Source: Streptomyces sp. CA-278952
GTDB lineage: Bacteria; Actinomycetota; Actinomycetes; Streptomycetales; Streptomycetaceae
Assembly (NCBI RefSeq): GCF_028747205.1
Contig: NZ_CP112880.1
Span: 496,001 to 560,000 of the forward strand
Length of the DNA: 64,000 nucleotides
Reading direction: 5' to 3'
The position numbers and the translations under genes were made by a program. Below are positions 44,192 to 55,012 of this stretch, piece by piece. Every line of letters begins with the position of its first letter. The first letter of the stretch is position 1. The notes beneath the pieces were generated by a model. That model saw only the letters and a program-made list of their open reading frames with translations, did not search any database and was not told where the DNA came from.

Positions 44192-45812
44192 CATGACGAA
44201 GAACCCCGCGCCGGGCGGCCTCGCCTCGCGGCTGGCGGTGCAGAACTGGGTCCATCTCATACTCGGCGGATTCATCGTGGTGGTCTGCGCCTGTCTGGTG
44301 ATCGGCGGGCTGGTGATGACCCGGATCTCCGACCGCACGACCGAGCTGGTGGACCGCATCCAGCCCGCCAGATCCGCGTCCTTCCAGCTCCAGAACTCCC
44401 TGCTCGACCAGGAGACCGGGATCAGGGGCTTCGCGCTGACCGGCGACGACTCCTTTCTCGACCCGTACGAGGCGGGGAAGGCAGCCGAGCAGGAGCGCCT
44501 CGCACAGGTCCGGCGGCTGGTGGGGCCCGGCAGCCGGTACGCCGACGACCTCGACGCCATCGCCTCCGCCGCCGAGAAGTGGCGGCGGAGCAAGGCCGAG
44601 CCGCTGATCGCGACGGTCCGGGAGCAGGGGCCCAGCGAGGCCGTCACCTCGGCCCAGTTGCAGCGCAGCAAGGCGGACTTCGACCAGCTGCGGCAGGCGT
44701 ACGGCGCCCAGCAGGGGCATCTCGCCGAGGCCCGCGACCAGGCGCGCAGCGACCTCGGCGCGGCGCGCACCACCCGCGACCGGGTGGGGATCGTGCTGGT
44801 CACCGTCTTCGTGGCTACCGTGGCGGCGCTGAGCCTGCTGCTCCACCGGGTGGTGGGTGTCCCGCTGAACCGGCTGCGCGCCGCGTCCGACCGTGTCAGG
44901 GCGGGGGCCTTCGGAACGCGGATCGAGATCAAGGGGCCGTCCGACGTGCAGGCCGTGGCCTGGGCGGTGGAGGACATGCGGCGGCGGCTTGCCGACGAGC
45001 TGGCCGAGGCGCAGGACCGCGAGGCCCTGCTGGCGGAGCAGACCCAGGAGCTGCGTCGTTCCAATGCGGAGCTGGAGCAGTTCGCGTACGTCGCCTCGCA
45101 CGACCTCCAGGAGCCGTTGCGCAAGGTCGCGTCCTTCTGCCAGCTCCTGGAGAAGCGGTACGGCGAGGAGCTCGACGAGCGGGGCAAGCAGTACATCGCC
45201 TTCGCGGTGGACGGCGCCAAGCGAATGCAGGTGCTCATCAACGACCTGCTGACGTTCTCGCGGGTGGGCCGGGTGCAGGAGAGCTGGAAGCCGGTCGATC
45301 TGGACCGGGCCCTGGACCGTGCCCTGGCCAATGTGACCCTCGCGATCGAGGAGTCGGGGGCGGTGGTCGAGCGGCCGGAGTCCCTGCCCGAACTGCTCGG
45401 GGACGCGACCGCCCTCACCATGGTCTGGCAGAACCTCGTCGGCAACGCGGTGAAGTTCCGCCGGGAGGGCGTCCCGTGCCGGATCTCGGTCGCCTGCGTA
45501 CGCGAGGACGCGGACTGGCATCTGACGGTGTCGGACAACGGGATCGGGATCGCGCCCGAGTTCGCGGACAAGGTGTTCGTCATCTTCCAGCGGCTGCACG
45601 CCCGTGACGAGTACGAGGGCACGGGCATCGGCCTCGCGCTCTGCCGGAAGATCGTCGAGTTCCACGGTGGCCGGATCTGGCTGGAGCCCGAACCGGGCGA
45701 AGGCACCCGCATCCACTTCACCCTGCCGGTGGCGCCCGAGGCGCCCACGCACACCACGGCGGAGCTGCTCGCTCCCGCCCTGCTCACCAGCCAGCCGGGA
45801 GATCCTTCGTGA
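44181..45812 (+). CDS. CHASE3 sensor histidine kinase
   Basis: A membrane kinase of about 543 residues: helix 1 (about 28-50), extracellular CHASE3 domain (FQLQNSLLDQETGIRGFALT), helix 2 (about 205-225), HAMP, and a HisKA/HATPase core resembling phytochrome-type kinases (FAYVASHDLQEPLRKVASF, DLLTFSRVGR, NLVGNAVKFR, DNGIGIAPEF, GTGIGLALCRKIVE). The ATG at 44181 overlaps the preceding gene; ATG at 44193 is an alternative. It likely acts on the single-domain receiver encoded immediately downstream and perhaps on the receiver-PP2C upstream. Confidence 0.9.
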   Translation: MSGDMTKNPAPGGLASRLAVQNWVHLILGGFIVVVCACLVIGGLVMTRISDRTTELVDRIQPARSASFQLQNSLLDQETGIRGFALTGDDSFLDPYEAGKAAEQERLAQVRRLVGPGSRYADDLDAIASAAEKWRRSKAEPLIATVREQGPSEAVTSAQLQRSKADFDQLRQAYGAQQGHLAEARDQARSDLGAARTTRDRVGIVLVTVFVATVAALSLLLHRVVGVPLNRLRAASDRVRAGAFGTRIEIKGPSDVQAVAWAVEDMRRRLADELAEAQDREALLAEQTQELRRSNAELEQFAYVASHDLQEPLRKVASFCQLLEKRYGEELDERGKQYIAFAVDGAKRMQVLINDLLTFSRVGRVQESWKPVDLDRALDRALANVTLAIEESGAVVERPESLPELLGDATALTMVWQNLVGNAVKFRREGVPCRISVACVREDADWHLTVSDNGIGIAPEFADKVFVIFQRLHARDEYEGTGIGLALCRKIVEFHGGRIWLEPEPGEGTRIHFTLPVAPEAPTHTTAELLAPALLTSQPGDPS

Positions 45813-46252
45813 ACACCCCTGTCCAGCCCATCGAGGTCCTGCTCGTCGAGGACGACCCCGGCGACGAGCTGATGACCCGTGAGGCCTTCGAGGACAACAA
45901 GATCCGCAACACCCTGCACGTCGTGCGCGACGGACAGGAGGCGCTGGACTTCCTCTACCGACGCGGCGAGTACACCGAGGCCCCCCGCCCGGACCTGGTG
46001 CTGCTGGACCTGAACCTGCCCAGGTACGACGGCCGGCAGGTGCTGGAACAGATCAAGGGCGACCCGGAACTCTCCCTCATCCCCGTGGTCGTGCTCACCA
46101 CGTCCTCGGCCGAGGAGGACATCCTGCGCAGCTACAAACTCCACGCCAACGCGTACGTGACGAAGCCGGTGGACCTCGACCAGTTCATCGCCGCGGTGCG
46201 CCAGATCGACGAGTTCTTCGTGACCGTGGTGCGGCTGCCCGGACGTGCGTAG
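45809..46252 (+). CDS. Single-domain response regulator (Rcp1-like)
   Basis: A 147-residue stand-alone receiver. The acidic pocket VEDDPGD, phospho-acceptor Asp in LLDLNLPRYDG, and the conserved Thr and Lys in VVLTTSSAEEDI and YVTKPVDLDQF are intact. It has the loop typical of Rcp1/Cph1-type partners (RRGEYTEAPRPDL). It starts at GTG overlapping the kinase stop. With no output domain, it probably relays phosphate or acts by protein contact on the PP2C and anti-sigma proteins of the same cluster. Confidence 0.9.
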   Translation: MNTPVQPIEVLLVEDDPGDELMTREAFEDNKIRNTLHVVRDGQEALDFLYRRGEYTEAPRPDLVLLDLNLPRYDGRQVLEQIKGDPELSLIPVVVLTTSSAEEDILRSYKLHANAYVTKPVDLDQFIAAVRQIDEFFVTVVRLPGRA

Positions 46253-46300
46253 GATCGGTCCGGATCTCCTGGAGTGGGATCGTTCGCCAGGGGTAGACGC

Positions 46301-46804
46301 ATGGCGGAAAAGGTCTCCGACCTCACTGCGGCGCCTTGGCTGGAGCACATGAACGAACAGGTCACCTCCCCACCGGAAGACCCGGGTCAGGGGCTGGCTA
46401 CCGCCGAGGTACTGCTCTGCGCCGAGGTCTTCGACGGCGAGCCGGGCTGCATCGCGCTGGCCCGTGCGCTCGCCGACCGCTTCCTGACCCGACTCCAGGT
46501 GGAGTGCCTCGCCCTGATCGGCGAGCACACGCGCAGCGACCTGATGCTGGCCGTGAGCGAGCTGGTGACCAACGCCGACCGCTACAGCCACGGCCCCTAC
46601 CTGCTGGAGCTGGAGGGCAACGCGCGGCTCATCAGCGTCACGGTGTACGACAGCAGCACCGCGATGCCCGTGCTGTACGCCCCGGACCCGTCCCGCCTCG
46701 GCGGTCACGGCATGGAGATCGTGGTGGCCCTGTGCGACCGGCTCACGGCCGAGCGGGTGCCGGTGGGCAAGCGGATCCGGGCGGAGTTCCAGCTCAGCAC
46801 CTGA
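46301..46804 (+). CDS. RsbW/SpoIIAB-like ATP-binding protein (HATPase_c_2)
   Basis: A 167-residue GHKL ATPase of the anti-sigma kinase group. The N-box is SELVTNADRYSHG; the G-box is GGHGMEIVVALCDR. Such proteins bind sigma factors or phosphorylate STAS antagonists. ATG at 46301 has AGGGG upstream; an internal Met 16 codons later is possible. It follows the single-domain receiver in the same direction and may be the anti-sigma partner of the sigma factor encoded at 41943. Confidence 0.83.
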   Translation: MAEKVSDLTAAPWLEHMNEQVTSPPEDPGQGLATAEVLLCAEVFDGEPGCIALARALADRFLTRLQVECLALIGEHTRSDLMLAVSELVTNADRYSHGPYLLELEGNARLISVTVYDSSTAMPVLYAPDPSRLGGHGMEIVVALCDRLTAERVPVGKRIRAEFQLST

Positions 46805-46832
46805 GCAGCACCGCAAGACCGGCCGGCGTCCC

Positions 46833-47243
46833 TCAGGCGTCGAGCACTGCGGTGGCCTCGACCTCCACCAGGTGTTCGGGGATGTCCAGGGCCGCGACGC
46901 CCAGCAGGGTGCCGGGCGCTCGGGGCGTGGTGCCCAGCCTCGCGGCGGCCCGGTCCACACCCTCCAGGAACGCGGGCATCTTCTCGGGCGTCCAGTCCAC
47001 GACGTACACGGTCAGCTTCGCCACGTCGTCGAAGGTGCCGCCGACCGCGGCGAGGGCAGTGCCGATGTTCACGTAAGCCTGCTCGACCTGCGCGGCGAGG
47101 TCGCCCTCGCCGACGGTGGCGCCCTTCGCGTCCCAGGCGACCTGCCCGGCGACGAAGACCAGCTTCGATCCGGTCGCGACCGACACCTGCCGGTAGGCGC
47201 CGATCTCCGGCAGTCCGCTCGGGTTCACCAGGGTGATGGCCAT
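46833..47243 (-). CDS. RidA-family protein
   Basis: A 136-residue member of the RidA (YjgF/YER057c/UK114) family, which often hydrolyse reactive enamine/imine intermediates. Family features are VNPSGLPEIGAYRQVSVATG at the start, VFVAGQVAWDAKG and LVEVEATAVLDA at the end. The catalytic Arg seen in true RidA at about position 105 is not clear here (TLLGVAALDIPEHLVEVEA), so it may belong to a Rid1-7 subgroup without deaminase activity. It is a single gene. Confidence 0.85.
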   Translation of the reverse strand: MAITLVNPSGLPEIGAYRQVSVATGSKLVFVAGQVAWDAKGATVGEGDLAAQVEQAYVNIGTALAAVGGTFDDVAKLTVYVVDWTPEKMPAFLEGVDRAAARLGTTPRAPGTLLGVAALDIPEHLVEVEATAVLDA

Positions 47244-47403
47244 GCTGCCCGCCTCCTCGTCCTGGGGGCTGTGCCCCCTCTTGCCACCGGACCGGCCGAT
47301 TCCCGGTCACTCGTGGTTACTGGGAACGGTAGGAGAGTCGCCGCTGACATGGAAGAACGCACTTTTAGGTGACGGGGGAACCTGATGGTGACCCAGCGGT
47401 TCA

Positions 47404-47435
47404 GGCCTGAGCGCCACGCCCCCGACGCTCAGGCC
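47404..47435. terminator. Hairpin overlapping the end of the GAF-PP2C gene
   Basis: GGCCTGAGCG (47404-47413) pairs perfectly with CGCTCAGGCC (47426-47435) around a 12-base loop. The arm contains the stop codon of the minus-strand phosphatase gene. Confidence 0.65.
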
Positions 47436-48610
47436 ACGACCCGGTCCCCGGGCCGGCCGAACCAGTCCAGGCACAGCACCAGTGCGTCGTCGAGCGTCTC
47501 CGTTCCCCGGTACTCCGCCAGTTCGCCGAGAATCGCGCGCGGCACGGTGGCGGCCGGGAGCAGCCGTGTCGACTGGATGGCGCGGGCCAGCGCGCGTTCC
47601 CCGTACGCCTCGCCGAGCGGGGACACCGCCTCGTAGACGCCGTCGCTGAGCAGCAGCAGCCGGTCGCCGGGCTCCACGTGGAACTCCTGGACCGTGTACT
47701 GCGACTCCTCGAACATCCCGAGCGGCAGCTGTGCTTCCAGTTCGATCCGGCGGACCTCCCGGCCGCGCTGCATCCACAGCTGCGGCGATCCCGCGTCGAC
47801 GACGCCGACCCGTCCGGTCGCCAGCTCGAAGCGGAGCAGCAGGGTGGAGACGTGGGACGCGCCGCGGTGCTGGTCGTAGAGGGCCTGGTCGGCCAGGGCC
47901 GCCTGGTCCGCGATGCCGATGCCGGCCCGGCGGGCGTTGCGCAGGGCGTTGACGGCGAGATTGGTGAGGAGGGAGGCCTGTATGCCCTCGCCCATGCCGT
48001 TGGTCACCGCGAGGGTCAGCTCGTCGGCGTCGGCGGCCCAGTCGAAGTTGTCCCCGTGGATGGCGTACGCGGGCTCCAGCTGGGCCCCGATCGCGAACTC
48101 GGCAGCGGTGCAGGCGCGGGCGGGCAGCAGCTGCCACTGCATCTCGGCGGCAAGGGTGAGGCGGGTGGTGCGCCGGGCGCGCTGGTACAGGTCGGTGTCC
48201 CGTTCGGCGACGAGGATCTCATGGCCCAGCAGGTCCGCCATGTGGGCCAGCTCGCCGACCAGCTCCGGGGTGGACAGCGCCTGGGGCAGCCGGACGGTGA
48301 GGATGCCGAGCCGTTCGCCGCGTACGGTCACGGGCAGGTGGTGGTCGACGGCGTCGTCGTGCCGGACCTGCTGTTCGCGGGGCTCCTGGCTGCCGAACGC
48401 CCGGCCCTCGGGGCTGTTGTGGAGGGACAACGGCTCGTTCTCGTCGTCGGGCCGGTCCAGGGACTTGAGGACCCGCAGACCGTAGTCGGCGAGGTGGAGC
48501 TCGACCGCGAGGGCCCCGTAGGCGCTGCTGAGCTTGGTGCGCAGGGTGGCCAGCAGGGCGTGCGGCGCTGCGGCCCGTACGGCGGCCTCGATGTCCGTTC
48601 GTCTGTTCAC
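47429..48610 (-). CDS. GAF-SpoIIE (PP2C) phosphatase
   Basis: A soluble protein of about 393 residues with an N-terminal GAF-like region (about 20-165) and a SpoIIE/RsbU phosphatase domain (about 180-385; LTLAAEMQWQLLPARA, GDNFDWAADADEL, LLLLSDGVYEAVSP). The usual GG(D)W/YD metal motif is changed to GDNFDW and the GDVxGHG motif to VTNGMGEG, a subgroup pattern seen in Streptomyces PP2C proteins. GTG at 48610 was chosen with GAGAG upstream. It lies next to MarR and STAS genes and belongs to the partner-switching group. Confidence 0.83.
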   Translation of the reverse strand: MNRRTDIEAAVRAAAPHALLATLRTKLSSAYGALAVELHLADYGLRVLKSLDRPDDENEPLSLHNSPEGRAFGSQEPREQQVRHDDAVDHHLPVTVRGERLGILTVRLPQALSTPELVGELAHMADLLGHEILVAERDTDLYQRARRTTRLTLAAEMQWQLLPARACTAAEFAIGAQLEPAYAIHGDNFDWAADADELTLAVTNGMGEGIQASLLTNLAVNALRNARRAGIGIADQAALADQALYDQHRGASHVSTLLLRFELATGRVGVVDAGSPQLWMQRGREVRRIELEAQLPLGMFEESQYTVQEFHVEPGDRLLLLSDGVYEAVSPLGEAYGERALARAIQSTRLLPAATVPRAILGELAEYRGTETLDDALVLCLDWFGRPGDRVVA

Positions 48611-48696
48611 GGTCTCTCGCGCATTCTTCGTCCTGTTACGTAGTAGGGGCCGGGGCCGGGCTGACAAGCGGGCCTGCCGGGTGACACAGTGGCTGA

Positions 48697-49212
48697 ATGC
48701 CCCACCGAGGATTTCGCCCGAGCAGTCGCGAACAGGCGTCCGCCGACGCCGTCGCCGCCTCGGAGCTGCTGGAGGTCCTGTGGGGCCGGGGCCAGGAATC
48801 CGCCGCCTCGGGAACGGTGTCGCCCTCCCAGCTTCGGGCCCTGCTCGTGATCGAGAAGCAGGAAGGCACCAATCTGCGGGCGCTGGGGGAAGCCCTGGGC
48901 TCGCGTGCCCCGTCCGTCAGCAGGCTCTGCGACCGGATGGAGGCGATGGGGCTCGTCCAGCGGGCGCCCAGCCCGACCAGCCGCCGCGAAGTGGAACTGC
49001 GGCTGAGTCTGCGCGGTCGCACCCTTCTGGAAGAGTACCGGGCCCTGCGGGCCGGCGAACTGAACGCCGTGCTGGAACGGATGGATCCCGCCGCCCTGGC
49101 CTCCCTCGCCGAAGGTCTCGCGGCGTTCCACGCCGCCGCTTCGGAGCGCCTTTCCCCGCAAAGGGATACGGCCGCCTCCCCACTCCGCGATGATGTCGCG
49201 GACAGCGCCTAG
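48697..49212 (+). CDS. MarR-family transcriptional regulator
   Basis: A 171-residue winged-helix regulator. The DNA-binding region is TVSPSQLRALLVIEKQEGTN, then LGEALGSRAPSVSRLCDRME and the wing QRAPSPTSRREVELRLSLRG. It is divergent from the GAF-PP2C gene (86-bp gap) and 160 bp upstream of the STAS gene. A small inverted repeat over the STAS promoter is a candidate target. The effector is unknown. Confidence 0.87.
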   Translation: MPHRGFRPSSREQASADAVAASELLEVLWGRGQESAASGTVSPSQLRALLVIEKQEGTNLRALGEALGSRAPSVSRLCDRMEAMGLVQRAPSPTSRREVELRLSLRGRTLLEEYRALRAGELNAVLERMDPAALASLAEGLAAFHAAASERLSPQRDTAASPLRDDVADSA

Positions 49213-49310
49213 CTCCATCCAGCTCCTGCTTCCGCATCCATCGGTTCTCAAGCCTTCGACAGGCCGGCCGAGCAACCGTCGGGGATCAGATTGTTACCCA
49301 ATGGAGAATG

Positions 49311-49340
49311 TTGTCAAATGGCAACTGTTACTTCTATCGT
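49311..49340 (+). promoter_or_regulatory. Promoter and small inverted repeat before the STAS gene
   Basis: TTGTCA (49311-49316) and TATCGT (49335-49340) are spaced 18 bp apart. TTGTCA-AA-TGGCAA (49311-49324) is also an inverted repeat with one mismatch, of the size MarR dimers often bind. The start of transcription would be near 49347, 28 bases before the STAS ATG. Confidence 0.45.
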
Positions 49341-49374
49341 TACCCCGTACCCCGCCCCGACCAGGGACGGAACC

Positions 49375-49797
49375 ATGTCGACCCGTCCGGCAACACGGCT
49401 CTCCGTCCCCTCCGATCCGCCCGAGGTGCCTTCCGTGCTTTCATCGCCCAACGAAGACAGAGCCGTCAGAATCACCGCCCGGCAGGAGCGGGACGCTCTG
49501 GTCCTGACCGTGTCGGGTGACCTCGATATCGACAGCGTCGCACCGTTGGACCTCGCCCTGACCTCGGCGGTCGGCGACGGCTCCGGCCCGGTCGTCGTGG
49601 ACCTCTCCGGCGTCGGTTTCGCGGACTCGACGACGGTGAACGTGCTCCTCCAGGGACACACCGCGCTGGGCGACCGGCTGCGGCTGGCCGCCCCGTCCCC
49701 GTTCATGCGCCGCCTGATCGACATGATCGGCCTCGACAGCGCCCTGCCCGTCCTGCCGTCGGTGGACGCCGCCGTCGACGCCGTACTGCCTTCCTGA
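49375..49797 (+). CDS. STAS-domain anti-sigma factor antagonist
   Basis: A 140-residue SpoIIAA/RsbV-like protein. The STAS domain covers about residues 30-135: LVLTVSGDLDIDSVAPLDLA, VVVDLSGVGFADSTTVNVLL and LRLAAPSPFMRRLIDMIGLD. Ser in FADSTTV is in the position phosphorylated in RsbV-type antagonists. ATG at 49375 is favoured because a promoter-like sequence ends near 49340; in-frame starts at 49318 and 49291 would overlap it. It is expected to be the substrate of local PP2C phosphatases and RsbW-like kinases. Confidence 0.87.
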   Translation: MSTRPATRLSVPSDPPEVPSVLSSPNEDRAVRITARQERDALVLTVSGDLDIDSVAPLDLALTSAVGDGSGPVVVDLSGVGFADSTTVNVLLQGHTALGDRLRLAAPSPFMRRLIDMIGLDSALPVLPSVDAAVDAVLPS

Positions 49798-49825
49798 CGG
49801 CCCCCGGTCGGGGGCCGAGGGACGG

Positions 49826-50530
49826 CTACCGCCCCTCGGCCCGCTGCCCGGGCGCCCGGTCGAACACACAGTCCCCGCACAGCCCGCCGCCCGGGCAGCG
49901 CCAGTACAGGCAGCAGCTGCGCCGCCGGAACGCCGGACCGTGCGGGGCCCCGGTGTGGCGCAGCGCCTCGTCGTCGAAGAGCTCGGCCGCCAGCGCGCGG
50001 GCTCGTGCGGCCACGTCCGGCCGGTCGTGGGCCCGCGCGAAGGCGACGAGTTCGCGCACGGCTCCGGCGAGCGCCGACCCCGCGTTGCCCCGCAGCAGCT
50101 GCGGCGAGATGGCACCGTCGCGGCGGAACGCCTCGGACAGCGGGTCCAGATGCCCGTACTGGACCTCCTCGCGGATCCGGGCCGCCGTACCGGGCAGCTC
50201 GGCCGTCCCGGCGAGCCACAGGTCGTCCGGCGAGCCTGCCGACGGGTCCCAGTGGAGGGTCTCGGGCGTCAGGGCGGGGATCCGCCCGAAGAGCGCGGCC
50301 GGGCCCAGCGCGAGGGACCAGAGCCGGGCGGCGAGACCGAGATGGGCGATGGAGGCGGCGACCCTGCGCTCGGGGGCCGCGAGGCGTGCCGCGACCTTGT
50401 CGACACGCGCGGCGAGCGGGCCGCCGTCCCCCGCGTACAGCTCCTCCAGCGGCCGGTGTCCACCGCCCGGCACCGGAGTGGTCCGCAGCGCGAAGAATCC
50501 CCCGACCGACGCCAGTAGCACAAGGTCCAC
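49826..50530 (-). CDS. FhuF-like (2Fe-2S)-binding protein
   Basis: A 234-residue protein with a C-terminal cysteine motif CCLYWRCPGGGLCGDC (C-C-x10-C-x2-C pattern), characteristic of the FhuF/siderophore ferric reductase C-terminal domain. The rest is helical and alanine-rich. Members reduce ferric siderophores in the cytoplasm. GTG at 50530 has GGGGAG upstream; the frame extends to 50764. No siderophore genes are adjacent, so the substrate is unknown. Confidence 0.82.
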   Translation of the reverse strand: MDLVLLASVGGFFALRTTPVPGGGHRPLEELYAGDGGPLAARVDKVAARLAAPERRVAASIAHLGLAARLWSLALGPAALFGRIPALTPETLHWDPSAGSPDDLWLAGTAELPGTAARIREEVQYGHLDPLSEAFRRDGAISPQLLRGNAGSALAGAVRELVAFARAHDRPDVAARARALAAELFDDEALRHTGAPHGPAFRRRSCCLYWRCPGGGLCGDCVFDRAPGQRAEGR

Positions 50531-50762
50531 GCCCTGCTCCCCTCGGTTCCCGGCCCGCTTCCGTGACCTGCCGTACGGCCACCGGCGGTGTCGCTCTCGC
50601 GGCTCACCGTATCCGCCTGGCGACAACTTCTGACGTCCGGGGACGAGAGGACTACCGTCGGGAGGAGGACGTCGGTCCGTCGGGCGTACTACTGGGGCAG
50701 TAGGCCGAAGTGCAGTCTCAAGGACGACGACGCGGGGCCCCGGACGGGACATCGTGGTGTAC

Positions 50763-53323
<2,561 letters not shown>

Positions 53324-53410
53324 CTACTTCCGCTCCGCCCCCACACGCTCCTCCCCTCCGCTCCTCCCCGGGTCGGACTCCTCACCTCGCCCCGCCTGGA
53401 CCAGATCGAA

Positions 53411-53424
53411 GGAGAGCGCTCTCC
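53411..53424. promoter_or_regulatory. LacI-type operator GGAGAGCGCTCTCC, copy 1
   Basis: A perfect 14-bp palindrome upstream of the LacI gene. A -10-like TATAAA at 53433-53438 is only 8 bp before the ATG, so the message is probably leaderless and the operator covers the -35/-10 spacer. This fits autorepression. Identical palindromes occur at 62674-62687 and 63985-63998. Confidence 0.8.
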
Positions 53425-53445
53425 GCGAGTGCTATAAAGGCGCCC

Positions 53446-54600
53446 ATGACGGATGATTCGCGCTCGGCCGGAGCGCCCACCCTGGAGGACGTGGCGCGGG
53501 CGGCCGGCGTCTCGCGCGCCACCGTCTCCCGGGTCGTCAACGGGGTGCGCAATGTGGACCCGGTGATCCAGGAGGCCGTGCGTCAGGCGGTCTCCGTGAC
53601 GGGCTACACGCCCAACCGGGCGGCCAGGTCCCTGGTGACCCGACGGGCGGACGCCATCGCCCTGGTGGTGTCGGGCGCGGGCGTCGAGCCGGAGGCGGCC
53701 CGGAGCGACTCCGGCACCGCAGCGTCCGGGGAGGGGGGCCGCGCCGACGTCCTTCCCGGAGGCCGGGTCTCCGGGAAGGACGAGGGCAGCGGCGGGAGTT
53801 CGGGCTCGTTCACCGCGCAGGTGTTCGCCGACCCGTTCTTCGGCCGGGTGGTGACCGGGGTGGTCGACTACCTGCGTCCGCGCGGGATGCACCCGGTGCT
53901 GATGTTCGCGGAGACCTCACGGGCGCGCGAGGAGGTGGTGGCGTACCTGAGGCAGGGCAGCGCGGACGGGGCCCTGGTCGTCTCGACGCACGCCGAGGAC
54001 CCGCTGCCCGGGTTGCTCGCGGACGCCGGCCTGGCGGCCGTCCTGTACGCGCGCCCGTCGCGGACGGTCCCGGTGAGCTATGTCGACCTCGCGCACCAGG
54101 ACGGCGCGCGGCTGGCGGCCGAGCATCTCCTGGACCGGGGCTGCCGCCGGATCGCGACGATCAGCGGCCCGCTGGACGTGCCGGCGGGCCAGGCCCGCCT
54201 GACGGGTTTCCGGGACACCATGGCACGCCACGGGCACCCGTACGTCCCCGTTGTCGAGGGCCGGTTCACCCAGGAGAGCGGCGAGACGGCGATGGAGCGG
54301 CTGCTGGCGGACCATCCGGACCTGGACGGAGTCTTCGCCGCCAACGACCTGATGGCCCTGGGGGCCTGCCACGTCCTGCGGGAGCACGGCCGCTCGATTC
54401 CGGGGGACGTGGCGGTGGTGGGCTTCGACGACAGCAGCGCGGCCCTGGCCTGCCGCCCGCCGCTGACCACGGTCCGCCAGCCGGTGGAGGGGATGGCCGC
54501 CGAGATGACGCGCCTCCTGCTGGACCGGCTGGCCCGGCCGGGCGCTCCGGTGACCTCCGTGATCTTCGAACCGGAGCTGGTGGTGCGGGGCTCGGCCTGA
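53446..54600 (+). CDS. LacI-family transcriptional regulator
   Basis: A 384-residue repressor. The helix-turn-helix is TLEDVARAAGVSRATVSRVV (residues 12-31), followed by the hinge NRAARSLVTRR, and a periplasmic-binding-like sugar domain (FADPFFGRVVTGVVDYL, LAAEHLLDRGCRRIATISG, GVFAANDLMALGA, VGFDDS). An unusual 40-residue Gly/Ser/Glu-rich insertion lies at about 83-123, between hinge and effector domain. The 14-bp palindrome upstream is its likely operator. The inducer is presumably a plant-polysaccharide sugar, by context only. Confidence 0.9.
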   Translation: MTDDSRSAGAPTLEDVARAAGVSRATVSRVVNGVRNVDPVIQEAVRQAVSVTGYTPNRAARSLVTRRADAIALVVSGAGVEPEAARSDSGTAASGEGGRADVLPGGRVSGKDEGSGGSSGSFTAQVFADPFFGRVVTGVVDYLRPRGMHPVLMFAETSRAREEVVAYLRQGSADGALVVSTHAEDPLPGLLADAGLAAVLYARPSRTVPVSYVDLAHQDGARLAAEHLLDRGCRRIATISGPLDVPAGQARLTGFRDTMARHGHPYVPVVEGRFTQESGETAMERLLADHPDLDGVFAANDLMALGACHVLREHGRSIPGDVAVVGFDDSSAALACRPPLTTVRQPVEGMAAEMTRLLLDRLARPGAPVTSVIFEPELVVRGSA

Positions 54601-54662
54601 TCCGGGTGGAGCCCCCCGGGCCCGGCGGGCGGGGGTGCGCGGACATGGGCGAGGATGCCCGT

Positions 54663-54965
54663 ATGACCTCACCCCCGACCGGGCCTCGTCTCAGGATCGC
54701 CGCCCAGGTGATCCGGCGTCACCCCTGCCCGGCCCTGCTGGTGTTCGACCATGCGGACTGTCCCGAGGCCGGCACCCAGGTGCCGACGGGCGGCGTCGCG
54801 CCGGGCGGATCCGGAGCCGGCCGTCCTGCCTGAGGTCGCCGCGGAGACCGGGCTGACCGGGGCCCGCGTCGTCCGGCGGATCACGGTGGGCCGGGAGCCC
54901 CGGCCCCGCGCGGGACACGGCCCGCTGAGGCGCGGCGGCGACGCCGCCCACGTGCCGGGCGACAC
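54663..54965 (+). pseudogene. Frameshifted Nudix hydrolase remnant
   Basis: The frame from ATG 54663 reads AQVIRRHPCPALLVFDHADC and GTQVPTGGVAPG, the first half of a Nudix domain, then shifts. The next frame continues DPEPAVLPEVAAETGLTGAR, the rest of the Nudix box. A frameshift near 54805 therefore splits the box. Canonical RE-x2-EE residues are also degraded (LPEVAAETG instead of LREVAEETG). The 3' part fades before the ROK gene end. The gene is inactive. Confidence 0.75.
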
Positions 54966-55012
54966 GTTGGCCGGCCCGCGGGCGGGGGACGCGTCACGCG
55001 GACATCCCGCGC

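Noticed and set aside
42878..46960. A 1360-codon minus-strand open frame opposite the receiver-PP2C/kinase genes.
   Set aside because: It is antisense to five well-supported genes, is low-complexity Arg/Ser/Pro, and has no domain similarity. Long antisense frames are expected in GC-rich DNA.
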